Translations under genes and position numbers: made by a program
The notes under the pieces: model-generated
What the model was told of the DNA's origin: nothing
The model's database searches: none
The model's input: the letters and a program-made list of their open reading frames with translations, nothing else
Shown here: in pieces, positions 1-11,024 of the stretch
Layout of the letters: every line of letters begins with the position of its first letter
Position numbering within the stretch: position 1 is the first letter of the stretch
NCBI GenBank assembly: GCA_003024785.1
Contig: PUQB01000714.1
Location: 48,379 to 112,378 of the forward strand
From: Selaginella tamariscina
Taxonomy: Eukaryota > Streptophyta > Lycopodiopsida > Selaginellales > Selaginellaceae
Length of the DNA stretch: 64,000 nucleotides
Direction: 5' to 3'

Positions 1-570
1 CCGACTGAGGCCAATACTGCCGACCAGAAAGAATATTCCAAAATATTCTAGAATATTCTTGAATATTGAGCCCAAGCCTCCAAAATGGCGACACTCAACA
101 TCAACTAGTTTAGCGAGTTATATATCTCATTAATCTGTACAATTAACATACTTACATAGTTGTAATTGAGTTGTTCCTATTGCAAATAACATTCAACCAG
201 TTGCATGGATCATCATCTGACACATCCCAACTCAAAAATACATTTAGTGGGTCCTCCTCAATCCCATCCATGAAGGCGGCCAAAGCCATAACTGCAATAG
301 AAGCAAGCATATAGAAGATTAGAGAGAGAAGGGGGAAGATAATATATATTGTACCTCTTTATTATTTGTATTGGGGCTGAAGTACACACGACAAAAACAC
401 GGAAAGGAACATATGGAAAGAACAAGAACAAAAACTATCCAGAATTTCCATCTCCATATGTCTAAATGGAAAAACAAAACTTCCTAAGAAAAATACGATT
501 GCAACAAGGGAAATAACTAGGGCAAAATGTCTGTTTATACTATGTGGCTCTTGGTATAATAGTATGTGAA
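1..570. other. AT-rich sequence without a recognised gene
   Basis: No coding region or known element could be supported here. The first 70 bases hold a dense run of GAA/TTC pentamers, listed separately. The rest is AT-rich, with a short purine-rich stretch near 320-350, and borders the dispersed repeat that begins near 571. It could be a worn LTR or leader sequence, but I found no second copy in the window. Confidence 0.4.
31..63. promoter_or_regulatory. heat-shock-element-like GAA/TTC array
   Basis: Trinucleotides fall at strict 5-base steps: GAA 31-33, TTC 36-38, AAA 41-43 (one mismatch), TTC 46-48, GAA 51-53, TTC 56-58, GAA 61-63. The last four form a perfect nTTCnnGAAnnTTCnnGAAn array, the consensus bound by trimeric heat-shock factors. 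No promoter or transcript is visible beside it, and AT-rich DNA can produce GAATATTC by chance, so a regulatory role is inferred. Confidence 0.4.
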
Positions 571-887
571 TCTATTTAAGAAAGAAGAAAACTTCCACCT
601 CTCGTACAAAGGGGAAGAGTCTATCTAACTATGTTAAGATATATGTTACATTGGGTTTGGGCATTTCTTGTTGTTGGTGTAGCCAAGGGAGCTTGCTTTT
701 GTGGGAAAACCTGTTAACACTTTATATGAATGTATGTTCCTATGTGGATCGATCCGTCTGTTTAAACTGATCTCCTTTTCTAGTAAATCAACACTTACCA
801 CATGGTCCAATGGTTGGTAGTCGACCATGTGACCATCATTCACCTACTTTCTGGAATCTTACGATGGCCACCTATATCGTCATGAGA
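571..887. repeat. dispersed repeat R, copy R1 (partial)
   Basis: This stretch matches 54520-54835 and 56600-56900 along its length. Shared blocks include the region around ATGTTCCTATGTGGATCGAT, the CACATGGTCCAATGGTTGG segment and the GATGGCCACCTATAT end. It lacks the upstream 350-400 bp present in the other two copies. No protein similarity is evident. It may be part of an LTR or of a non-autonomous element. Confidence 0.7.
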
Positions 888-944
888 TTGAAACACCTGA
901 GAAGATGGGAACACTAACAATTATGGGAAAAATAGTACCATCTA

Positions 945-2284
945 CCTTTTGACAACGAGGATACGAATCACAATATTCAGCAATTTGAGAAGGCGTGTGA
1001 AGTTAACGAAATTACGGATGAAACCGAGAAGCTCCAAATATTCCTATTTACACTGAAGGGAAATGCTAGTGATTGGTAATACGAGAATGCCATCACAATT
1101 GATAAATACGATACACTACTTGCACTATTTAGGAACTACTATGTATGAAAGTATCGCAAATGAGATTTAATAGTCTAGCTATAGGAATTACGGCAAGGTC
1201 CTATGGAGGCGGTGGAAGAGGTGGGAGATGTCAGTGATCAATTAGCAAGAAATGGTATATCACCAAACTATGGACAACTTACAGCTTCAAGTACAATTGA
1301 TAAAACCACATAACTTAAGAGATGCAATAAAAGAGGTTAAGCAAATTGAAATACTGATACCACCAAGATATGTAGACAATGATGAACGAGAATCAAGAAG
1401 AGAACATTGGAGGGAGAACGAGATACGAGCGAGATCCAGAGTAGTATTTTGTACAACATACAAGAATGAAGGACATAATGCTTTTGAATATAAAGTACCC
1501 AAGTGTTAGATGTGTGGAGGAATAGGTTATAAAGCAAGGCAATGCCAAAGTACATGATATAAACCCCAACCAATGATTGGATGCACTGAAGGCTATCCAC
1601 CACCACCCAAATGGGACAACACAAGGAATACAAACCCATATGATTATCCACAATCTTGGAATACCAACCCATACGACTATCCGCAAAGACTATATAATGG
1701 AGAACGAAGAAACGGCAATGGAAGGAGATTTCCTCGTGAATCAAGGGTGTTTTACTGACAAAGCAATAATACAGAGATACCGCGAGGAGGATAACCTTTA
1801 TTACCAACCCCAACACAAGTCGAACCACCTTTATTGCCACCAATACTGCCTCCACCAGCATTACGTGGTCTGAATCCAAATGTGACATGTTTTAAATGTA
1901 GAGAGAAAGGACATTATTCCACTTAATGTAATAGACTCAACAATGTTTGATGCTACACATGTGGACATTATTCAACGAAGTGTCCACAACGCGAATTTAA
2001 TACCGAAGCACCATCCACAGAACCAGTAACACAAAGGATTGAAGTTCAATAAGAAGATGATCAAAAGGATGACCGTGAAGAGCAACATCTCAAATGCAAA
2101 TGGGAAGAAGATATGGAATTACCCTCAACAAAAACATACGCACTAACACGGGCTAAACAAATACAAGTAGAACCAAGCAAAAAAGAGCCAATACATAAAA
2201 ATTGGGGAAAAGAAAAAACAACAGTACAAAGAGTGGCAGATCAAATTCAAAAAATACAGCGAGAAGAAAAGTAAGATCCTATAC
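945..2284 (+). pseudogene. gag: element A gag (nucleocapsid and capsid region), broken
   Basis: Gag packages element RNA into cytoplasmic particles. The retrotransposon-gag signature LKGNASDWY is encoded near 1055-1080 and is followed by a stop. An open stretch at 1252-1509 leads into a Cys/His cluster. A CX2CX4HX4-type knuckle (CFKCREKGHYST) lies near 1890-1925, with a stop before its last Cys, and a Cys-His pattern CYTCGHYSTKC lies near 1950-1985. A basic, Gln-rich tail runs to about 2280, where the terminus of T begins. At least five in-frame stops or shifts make it a pseudogene. The G element gag at 38.2-38.5 kb shares the GNASDWY signature. Confidence 0.65.
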
Positions 2285-2310
2285 CATAAGGAGCCGTAGA
2301 TGGTGGATTC
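2285..2310 (+). repeat. left terminal inverted repeat of T
   Basis: It pairs with the reverse complement of 20192-20217; the last 12 bases (GATGGTGGATTC) are identical. Five of the six mismatches are transitions, as expected for decay of methylated DNA. Confidence 0.55.
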
Positions 2311-2657
2311 CCAATTCAAAGTGGCTTTTGTATTTGTATAGTGAAGTCCTATAGTGGCGTCATTTCTTGAACTGGATTTTTGTAGTCAAAAATTTGTGAT
2401 TGTGGATTCCATTGCGGGTATAAAAGACAATATGTAAGTTTGTAGTGTGGCATTTTGTAAACTTAGTCATCATCTATTAAAAAATATTGTAGAGCACCTA
2501 TAGAAGAGCTAGTTACTGCACTTTTCTCTTGCAGTGCATTTGAGACCAGCAACATATGTGGAGTTTTGGTTAGCGAGTTTGTATAGCCATCATCCCCAAC
2601 TTCCAATAGTTGAACTTTGAAATTTTTTTGCCTTGATACAACTGCAAGTTGGTTATG
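2311..2657. other. left subterminal region of T
   Basis: Non-coding apart from a possible extension of the transposase C-terminal region. It carries short TATAGTG or GTAGTG motifs near 2339, 2353 and 2440, which recur in the opposite sense at the right end (19960-20140). In CACTA elements such subterminal repeats bind the accessory protein. The assignment rests on position and motif only. Confidence 0.35.
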
Positions 2658-5574
2658 CTATAACTCGATCACATCCTCAGCTTCTACTATAACAAAACCG
2701 TCTTTTGATTTCAGTTTGTCACATAGCACAAACCGTTCCACTTGAGTCCATATCTTTTTTGTAGTGTGTTGTGCACCTCCTAGTAGTAAATGTTCTTCTC
2801 CAACTCTGATATGATGTTCAAGCCACTGTACATCCATGGTTTGCCTCTCAACGTTGCTGGATATCACAATAGCAAATTTCAAACTAGCTCTCCCTTGGAT
2901 CTCTAAAATGTCGCATGTTGTCACCCAAACAAGGTGTTTACCAACTCCATTCAGTAGATGTGTTGGGAATGAACTTCTATAGCAATATCAAAGCCTCTCT
3001 TTGCCAGTGCTTGGTTTGTGTGTGGCACAATGCAAACTTCACGCTGAATGTCATCCACTAGTAAAATACAAGTTGAGTCGAAATGGTAATGTCTAGGTGC
3101 CAAAATATACATTCCACTTGCTTCATGAATGCTTGGTCAAGAAGTTTGGTCTTGGCAGTGGTATCTAGACATGTGATAAACCAATTAGCTTGAGGTTAAA
3201 GTTCATAGGTCTAGAAACTCACTTTCTAAAGTCAGCTGAAAACAACACATTTATTTGTCCATTGTACTCCACCAAAAAAATATCCATGAGTTATGCATAG
3301 CAAACTTCGCCTACATGGACAAAAAATTACACTATGTACAACATGATATTAACTTCAAAAAACATGCATGTGTTGTCAGGGTCATGATTTGTGATTCCCC
3401 ATGGACACAAAGCTATTTGTATTCATGGAACAATCTTCAAGTCAAGCAGTACAATGGTGATCTCAATATTTGCATGGTAGATTCCTTGCCTTCTTGTATT
3501 TTGTTGAATGTTTGCTCGTTGCACACTTTAACACATTCAGACACCACAAATGCATCATGTCAAATGTTGAAAACTCCAATAAATTAACTTTGAAAAGAAA
3601 AGTGATGAATTGGCTCAAATCTAAAATGAAAACTATTACATGTTTGCTTACTCATAAACATTAGCTAACTTGAGCAGCATGCTTGCACCACGTACTCCAG
3701 AATCCCGCTGGAATTTTTACTTATGAGATGTGCTTGAGATTGTTCCTAGCACCTTAATCGCTTCATTGATCTCACGAACTGTCCGAAGTTGAGGTGGCTC
3801 CATGGAATTCTGGAAAATGTCAGAATGTTTTCGTTGCTTCCCATCTTGTGTAACTGGAGTCTTACATTTCTTACAATTGTTTTGCCACCTGCATGGGGGG
3901 ATAGCTTGTTAAAGACTTCCTTAAATAAAAAAACCCAGCATCAACGTACCACTCGAAAGCTTGAGAAGTTTGCATTGTGCCGAATGGTCTGCAGCAAAAA
4001 CTAGGAGTAAAGCCCTGAGACGAAAGTTTTTTGGCAGCCGCGCATACTAGTCAGAATCTAGAGAATAATTTACCTCCACCCCTTCTATAAACAATGACAC
4101 AAGCTCCTCAATCAACAAGTTCATGAATGCATCTAGGTTGTTTGTCCTTGCTTCCACTTCTAACTTCGGAATGTACATGATTGGTAATGTCGCTGTAGAG
4201 TGTGCTGCTCCTTGCAAACCTGATTTAGTACTCTAATGTTTAATGCTCCTGAACTCCTCTACTTGGTTTTGGCGGACTGAAATCCGTCCCAATGAAGTTG
4301 TAGTGCCAAGTTCATGGGGTCCCCTTTGACTAGCCTTCAATTAGCTTCAAAAACATAATGGCATGAAGGGCATTTTACCTTGTACATACCATGTTGATCC
4401 ATGTTTACACCATTCATGCACTCATTTCTAAATGGCCATTGACGTATGAATTCCTCGCAGAAGTAACACTTGATAGGAAGCTCAAACTCTTGATCAGGAT
4501 CAAAAAACGCTTGATACTATTGCCATTTGCTACCTTCCCAAATCTCATTAATTTGTTCAGGTGGTTCGTGCAATGCTCTACATCGCCACAAATCTCGCGC
4601 TCTCCAAGGCCTAAGGTCATCCCAGCATATGGATTTTACTTTGGATCGTATAAAGAGTCGAGGACCCAAGGGAATGTAGTAAAAGGATATTGAGCTACTA
4701 ATACTTGCACCACAGAATGAGCATTCCTCTTTGCATGTGGCACAATGATGAAGGGGAACCCTACATAAAACACAAATTGGTTGTGTCAATTCAGGGCATT
4801 TAACAGACCACTATGTTAGAGACTTACCCGCACCCACACTGCTCATCACGACTGCTGAATGCAAAAGATGGAGTGTTTTTATGCAAGTAGAAATCATGAT
4901 GTCTTGGATCTGGCATACCTAAGTTGCGTAGAAGGCAATCTAGGGCACACGAAGATTGTGGAACCTTCAAGTCGCCCCACCTCCCAGTCCAAGATGGGCA
5001 CAAGATATGGGCTATTGTTGCTTCTCCTGTGCCAAACATTGCTTGCAAAATGTTTGTCCTCATTGCCTTTGAGACATGCCCATAATCAAACAAATGACAT
5101 AACTGAAATAAAAACCTCAACATCTGTGCTGCAATAGGTTGGTTTGGGGCGGGAAGTTCATCAAATGCCAAATATGCTCTTGATCATCTTTGTTTGCCGA
5201 GTCAACACAGACAGCATCGAGTTCATCTTCATCTTCATGGTGTTGATCTTCATGAAAACTATCATCTCCATCTTCCAAAGCCCCCATTATTAGCTCAAAG
5301 TGACAAACATTTTGCTGAGTATGAGAGACTTCTTCATGGCTCTCATTAGGCTCATTGCCTTCAATAATGTTTGTGTTAAACCTAGACTTGTATCTTGTGT
5401 GCAAGTGATTATAGAAGCTTGACTTGCTGTAATGTTTACCTCCACTCCCAAACTGCTCAGAGCATTGTGAACATTGATAGACAAAGGCTCCACAAGGATC
5501 TTCATGATTTTTTGCACGGTTTGATTGTTCTCGTGTGTGCCATTGCTAGGCACCCCTTGTGACCTGCTTCCCAT
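2658..5574 (-). pseudogene. TNP2-like transposase of T, intron-containing and decayed
   Basis: TNP2-family transposases cut and join the transposon ends through an RNase H-fold DDE domain. Reading the minus strand from 5574 there is an acidic N-terminal region (5404-5117). A 115-codon block at 5171-4824 (LFDYGHVSKAM) precedes a splice donor at 4828. A Cys cluster follows (CATCKEECSFCG) with FYYIPLGPRL, then paired CxxC motifs near 4460-4360. LHWDGFQ near 4290, a downstream LPIMYIPKLEVEAR block, and FRLRALLLVFAADHSAQ near 3990 match the spacing and style of the family's two catalytic Asp motifs. A CKKCKTPV cluster follows. The C-terminal part is split by stops; 2924-2658 is still open for 88 codons. 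Frameshifts at several places make it inactive. Confidence 0.65.
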
Positions 5575-5849
5575 TGATTATGTACTCTCTACGCCTGGTC
5601 ATGTTTTGCATTGATGAACATGTTCTAAACATCAACTAAAAGAAGTTTGTTTTAAGCAAAATGTGAAGTTCTTCATTGTTTCATTAAAGGCATGCGGCAC
5701 ATTAATCTATACAATGATTTTCGCGTTGTGGTGGCGGGCTTACTTATGGATTTCAAGCTAAGAAGTACCTCTAGGTTTAGTATTTTGTTCTTTAGTGAAT
5801 GTGGGTTTAGTTTATTCCATCCGTACCCTCACTTCACTCAAATCGATAG
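5575..5849. promoter_or_regulatory. intergenic region between the divergent T genes
   Basis: About 275 bp separate the transposase start (minus, about 5574) from the ATG of the second T gene (plus, 5850). A shared bidirectional promoter is the natural reading, but no clear TATA box or element could be assigned on either side. Confidence 0.3.
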
Positions 5850-7110
5850 ATGGCGACATCTGTACAAACAAATCTTGAATCCTTGAAGCTGGAAGAGGTA
5901 GGTGCCTTGCTATCCACGAAGTTTGGTTCAGCTGGGGTCAATTTCAATACCCTAGTTGCAAAGGAGAAGATCAATGGAGAGGGCCTTGCTGGGATGAGCA
6001 TAAGAGATTGGTTTGATGTGGGTGTACCGCGAGGAACAACTGCCGCTATTGTTAGGTAAGCTCCTTCGTGAATCCCATCAACATCTGCAAATGCTAAAGT
6101 GCACATTCATGGCAGCCGCACCAAAGTTCACATCCATGGTTCTGGACGTGAAATTGAACACAGGGTGGGCGCCACAGTGTCTCATCTTCTTTGACTAATT
6201 TGAAGGCTGGCCAAGTTGTCACTGCAAAGGAACTCCATTGGCAGGTGAAAGCTACATTCCTAATTATTGAGCTGCAAGGTTCAAGGAAAAGCTTGTTGGT
6301 AGATATCTTCCACAAAGGACAAAAATCATAGATTGACTATATGGAGTGAACTGCTCAATGGAAACTCAAGAGCATGCAGAGAAGGAAATTGGGCTTAAGC
6401 TTGTAAGCTTTCGTAGAAACATCACCAAAAAGAAGCAAGCTCTTAGGGAGGAAGGTCGGTTGGAACGTGATTATATATGGAATTGTACACTCGTGGAATT
6501 GCAAGCATATGGGCGAAAGCTGAAAGAAATAGATGTTGAGGTCTTTATTGAGCTGCACTTAGCTCAGATGCAGAAACCACATCCACACTTAGAGAAGAAG
6601 GTGAGTATAGTTCCAATTTTATTTAAAAGTTGTATGTATTTACTAATGGCCAAGGATGTTTCAGGCCATTGTGGTTGAGAAGGTCGTGAAGGAAGGCCTC
6701 CCGACACCATGTTACGAGTTAAAATAATCAACAAATGGTACATACAAAAGGATTTGCCTATCCCATTTCAACAATGCTTTCCAGCTTCTGATGAATGCCA
6801 ACCTAAGTGGGTCTCTCAGCTTGTTGAGGAGGTACATAGTTAGTTACAGGTAGTGATTACATTTTGTCTAACTCTTGGATAGCGCAGAAATTGGTGTTGG
6901 GGCTTGAATGTTGTACAAGGTTCATAGACGAAGAGGAAGATGGTGGTAGCTCTGATGGTGGTGAGGATAGTGACAAATCCCGGTCTTTTGAATTGATAAC
7001 ACTGCCAACAAAGAGAATTAGAAGCAGCTCATTAGGTGAAGTGGTAAGTTAATTTTTTTTTTATTGAGTATGAGGAATTAAATATAGTAATGACATTGTA
7101 TAGTATTTGG

Positions 7111-7318
7111 TTAGGAACCACTACATACAAACTAGAGACCCTCACAAAACCACCCGACCTCCCCCAAGCTGTCTCTAGTCTCCACACGCTGCTCTCCAAA
7201 AAGGCTTCCAATATTAGTGTGCCCTTAATTCTCTTAGATCTAGGTATAGCTCTTTAGGAATATTCTAGCTTATACCTTTCTAGGGAATATTCGTTGATTT
7301 GTTATACGGGTCGTAAAA
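7111..7318 (-). repeat. 3' LTR of B
   Basis: About 208 bp, matching 10880-11024 plus 18389-18453 with roughly 3% differences. It contains two GAATATTC palindromes (half heat-shock elements) about 30 bp apart. Confidence 0.85.
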
Positions 7319-7410
7319 ATCCTCCCCCCATTAGCAAGTCCTTGTCCTCAAGGGCAGTATAACTTACTCAACTGGTCCTGTATCATTAGCCTTGTACATC
7401 CACAAAGAAT

Positions 7411-8240
7411 CTACTCGAGACTTGTTCCTTGTGAGTACTCTCTTAACTGGCTAACATGAAACACTGGGTGCACCCTCACTCCTTCTAGCAGCTGTAGTCG
7501 ATATGCCACCTTATCGATACGCTCCAGAATCTCATAAGAACCTGAGTACCTGGGAGACAACTTATCATTGTGTTCCTTCCGTAAGGCCACAACAGTGTTC
7601 TGCCTTACATGTGTGGTAAATACCACTCGGAGATATACATAGTCTCCCACTTGGAACTCTTGGAAGCTTTGTGCTTATTAGCAAACTTAATAGCTCGGCT
7701 TTGAGCTGCTTGTAAGTTCTTCTTGCACAAACTCTGAATGTTTCTAAGCTCAACACTCAGATCTTTAGCTTCCTCATCCATGTTGCCTTGAGCTTTCTTA
7801 CTTGCTAAACCCAACTCAAAAGCTGTCTTGGAATGCCGTCCAAACATAGCATAATATGGACTCATTCCAATGCCACTGTGTCCTTGGAAAATGGGTGACA
7901 AAGTCCATAGAGATACTGCCCCATCACATGTCTGGAATAAGCAATGGTACTAATAGCCCACTTGGTTTTTCCTTGGGCACCTTTACTTGCTGACACTTGT
8001 CACAAGTCCTGCAGTACTCTATGATATTAGCTTTCATATTCCTCCAATAGAACTTCTCTTGATCAACTTACACATTTTCCTCCCCCCAAAATGACCAGCC
8101 TCCGGGTGATCATGATGGAAATATAGTACCTGGTTGATCAATGGTCCACACAAGGAAGATACACACGGCCATTGTAGTACAAAACTCCATCCTAAAATGA
8201 GAATGGTGGCTCTAGCTATCCTCTAAGCTCTTACACCTCA
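7411..8240 (-). pseudogene. pol: B integrase remnant lacking its catalytic core
   Basis: The zinc-binding end is readable near 8055-7955 (EYCRTCDKCQQVK) and is followed by SMDFVTHFPRTQ, the first catalytic Asp block. The sequence then jumps at about 7890 directly to the late block YYAMFGRHSKTAFELGL (7901-7605) and the C-terminal region (7650-7411) with PRYSGSYEIL and HPVFHVSQLR. B2 still carries the intervening segment with the second Asp and the Glu, so about 0.35 kb was lost here. Integrase would join element cDNA to chromosomal DNA; this copy cannot. Confidence 0.75.
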
Positions 8241-8299
8241 GCGTCTTGTGCTTGAGCATGTTGAACTACCTGGCTAAACTCACTAACCGTCCATGCATT

Positions 8300-9550
8300 A
8301 CAAAAGCGTGTTTGGAATTCTCTAACCACTGTGGCTCTCCTAATGCGTGACAAAGCATCTACCACCACGTTAGCCTTTCCCACGCAATTGCTCAATAGGA
8401 AATTTGCTAAACTCCATGAGCTTAACCATCCAGCGAGCTTGCTGAGAGTTTAACTCTTTCTGTTTGAACAGATACACCAAAGTCTTGTGATCTGTAAACA
8501 CTTTGAAACTTGCCATAAAGATAGTGCCTCCAAACTCTTAATGCATTAACAATAGCTAATAATTCTTGCTCATATGTTGAGTACCGTTGCTATGCAAGAT
8601 TCAAAGTACGACTCTCATAAGCAATAGGCCTTCCCTCTTGCATAAGTACAACTCCAATGGCCACTCCACTTGCATCACATGATACCTCATAAGTTTAGAG
8701 GGATCTGCAATACATAAAACTGGTACATGTACCAAAACTTGTTTCAAAGCTTGGAAATTGCTCTTCTTTGAAGCACTTCATGCAAAGGGAACGTCCTTCC
8801 TCAGCAACCTAGTTAACGGAGAAGCTTTCTTGACATAATCCTTAACATACCATTGGTAATAACCAACCATGCCCAAGAAACTCCGTAACTCTTTTGCATT
8901 GCTAGGAACTGGCCATTGCTCCACCACTGCCACCTTTTGTGGATCAATCTTCACTCCACTTGGCATCACAATGTGATCCAAATACTCCACTTCGCACTAA
9001 ACAAATGCACATTTGCTCTTCTTTGCATAAAGCTTGTTCTCCCTCAACAACTGAAGAACTCTTCGCAAATGCTGCACATGCTCCTTCATATTCTTACTGT
9101 AAATAAGAATATTGTCAAGGAAGATCTCCACAAAGTTATACAAGTAGTCATCAAACACCTTAGTCATCAACCGAGTGAATATGATTGGGGCATTTGTTAA
9201 GCCAAATGGCATAACAGTGAACTTGAAATGCCCAAAGCTAGTGTTGAAAGCAGTTTTGTAAATATCTGCCTCCTTCACAACAATCTGATGATACCCATTG
9301 TGCAAATCTATCTTGGTGAACACTCTGGCTCCACCGAGATGATCCATGATAGTATCCACACGTGGCATGGGCATCCTGTCCTTCACTGTTTGCTTGTTGA
9401 GAGCTCTGTAGTCTATGCACATTCTCATGGTGCCATCTTTCTTCTTGACAAGCAATACTAGTGCACCAAATGGAGACTTGCTCAGTTGTATGAAGCCATA
9501 TTCCAATAGCTCCATCACTTGTCTTTTAACCTCTTGCTCCTTAGCATGGC
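8300..9550 (-). pseudogene. pol: B reverse transcriptase and RNase H
   Basis: The RT block at 9518-8997 is open for 173 codons: [20 protein letters not shown], then FTKIDLHNGYHQI, MPFGLTNAP and the active site FLDN at 9122-9111, where the family normally has YxDD. A stop at 8997 separates the thumb region (8990-8778, LRSFLGMVGYY). RNase H follows with GVAIGVVLMQEGRPIAYESR near 8690-8600 and further stops. B2 has the same FLDN. RT copies element RNA into cDNA, so loss of the second Asp should abolish activity. Confidence 0.8.
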
Positions 9551-9579
9551 TCAGTCAAAATGGCTTACAGTAAATGGCT

Positions 9580-10638
9580 TTCATACCCTGTTCCAACACA
9601 ATCTCATGCTCCACACCTCTTGCATGTGGTAAGCCATAAGGTAGCTCGGGAGGGAAGACGTTAGCAAACTCCTCGCACAACAACTTTGCTCATGGTGACA
9701 GTAAAAGAACTTGTTTGGAGACTCAAGCTTTGTTCCAAACCAAGTGTCTTTGACTTCACTATACTCAAACTTCATATGCTTGGTGCTCCACTAGATCTTA
9801 GGATCCACACGCACTAGCTCCGCAAAAAAAAAGTCTCCAGCAGCTAAGTTTTGCCAACCTCTAGCTGTAACTCCTCCACACAAGCAATTTAGCTTTGTGT
9901 GACAACTGAGCCCTCAATTTTGTATTAAGGCACAGTCTTCGTGCAACTCCACTAGCTGGGTTTTGCCAACCTATAGCTATAACTCCTCCACATAAGCACT
10001 ATAGCTCTGTGGGATAGCTGAGCCCTCAATCTCGTATTGAGCCACAGTCTTTGTGCAGCTCCATCAGCTGGGTTTTGCCAACCTCCAGCTGTAACTCCTC
10101 CGCACAAGCACTGTAGCTCTGTGTGATATCTGAGCCCTCAATCTCATATTGAGGCACAGTCTTTGTGCAGCTCCACCAACTGGGTTTTGCCAACCTACAG
10201 CTGTAACTCCTCCACACAAACACTGTAGCTTTGTGTGATAGTTGAGCCCTTAATTCATATTGAGGCACAGTCTTCGTGCAGCTCCACCAGCTGGGTTTTG
10301 CTAACCTACAGCTGTAACTCCTCCACACAAGCACTGTAGCTCTGTGTGATAGCTGAGCCCTCAATCTTGTATTGAGGCATAGTCTTTGTGCAGCTCCACT
10401 AGTTAGGTTTTGCCAACCTAAACTGTAACTCCTCCACACAAGCACTATAACTCTATGTGATAGCTGAGCCCTCAAATTCATATTGAGGCACAGTCTTTGT
10501 GGGCAAGCTACACTCCTCCACTAACTTTGTTGACACAAAGTTATCGCCACTCATGCTATCCATAAGGACTCGCACTAGACGCTCACCAAGTCGTCCCTCC
10601 ACCATAATAGCACGTGTGTGTGGCTCCTCTTGTGCCAT
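9580..10638 (-). pseudogene. pol: B gag tail and aspartic protease, expanded by a tandem repeat
   Basis: An open frame at 10638-10453 includes the protease active-site block VLMDSMSGDNFVS, where the family has D(S/T)GA. The strand immediately after it (TVPQYEFEGSAIT) is reiterated about six times at 112-bp spacing; since 112 is not a multiple of three, the array shifts frame at each unit. Downstream, 9775-9581 (DTWFGTKLESPNKFF) matches B2 at 45048 and leads to RT. Gag upstream is almost wholly deleted relative to B2. Confidence 0.65.
9826..10490. repeat. 112-bp minisatellite inside B protease, about 6 copies
   Basis: The block beginning TGAGGCACAGTCTTTGTGCA recurs at 9926, 10038, 10150, 10261, 10373 and 10483, spacings 112, 112, 111, 112 and 110. 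Units differ by a few substitutions each. The unit derives from protease coding sequence, so it is a local tandem duplication within the gene. B2 has none of it. Confidence 0.9.
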
Positions 10639-10865
10639 GTACTTTACCTAATGAGCAAGAACAAATAGAAATTTACCTTGTAGTTTAGAGAAGTCTCCTT
10701 TGTGCTCCTCTCCATGCTCCATCTCCTAAAGCTTTTAAGCATTTACTTGTCCTTGTTGCCATTGAAACTTTTGCCCTTGGGCTTGCTTCTCCTTGGACAA
10801 TTTGCCTTTCAGTGTCCAACATCGTATTATCCTCTCCTTTCCATCAGTCACTCATCTCGAACCTT

Positions 10866-10879
10866 GTTCCGATACCAAT
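10866..10879 (-). other. B primer-binding site
   Basis: Adjacent to the inner end of the 5' LTR, the minus strand reads ATTGGTATCGGAAC, close to the tRNA-iMet complement TGGTATCAGAGC used by many plant gypsy elements. Confidence 0.65.
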
Positions 10880-11024
10880 TGTTAGGAACCACTACATACA
10901 AACTAGAGACCCTCACAAAACCACCCAATCTCCCCCGAGCTGTCTCTAGTCTCCACACGCTGCTCTCCAAAAAGGCTTCCAATATTAGTGTGCCCTTAAT
11001 TCTCTTAGATCTAGGTATAGCTCT
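10880..11024 (-). repeat. 5' LTR of B, inner segment (interrupted by C)
   Basis: It starts TGTTAGGAACC on the plus strand and continues at 18384/18389-18453 beyond element C. The last five bases GCTCT (11020-11024) are the target duplicated by C. Confidence 0.9.

Noticed and set aside
1337-1888. 183-codon minus-strand open frame
   Set aside because: Lies antisense to A gag zinc-knuckle sequence; hydrophobic composition is the expected mirror of the gag codons.
9826-10490. Regular repeats resembling a CRISPR array
   Set aside because: Units are contiguous 112-bp tandem copies without unique spacers and derive from a protease gene.
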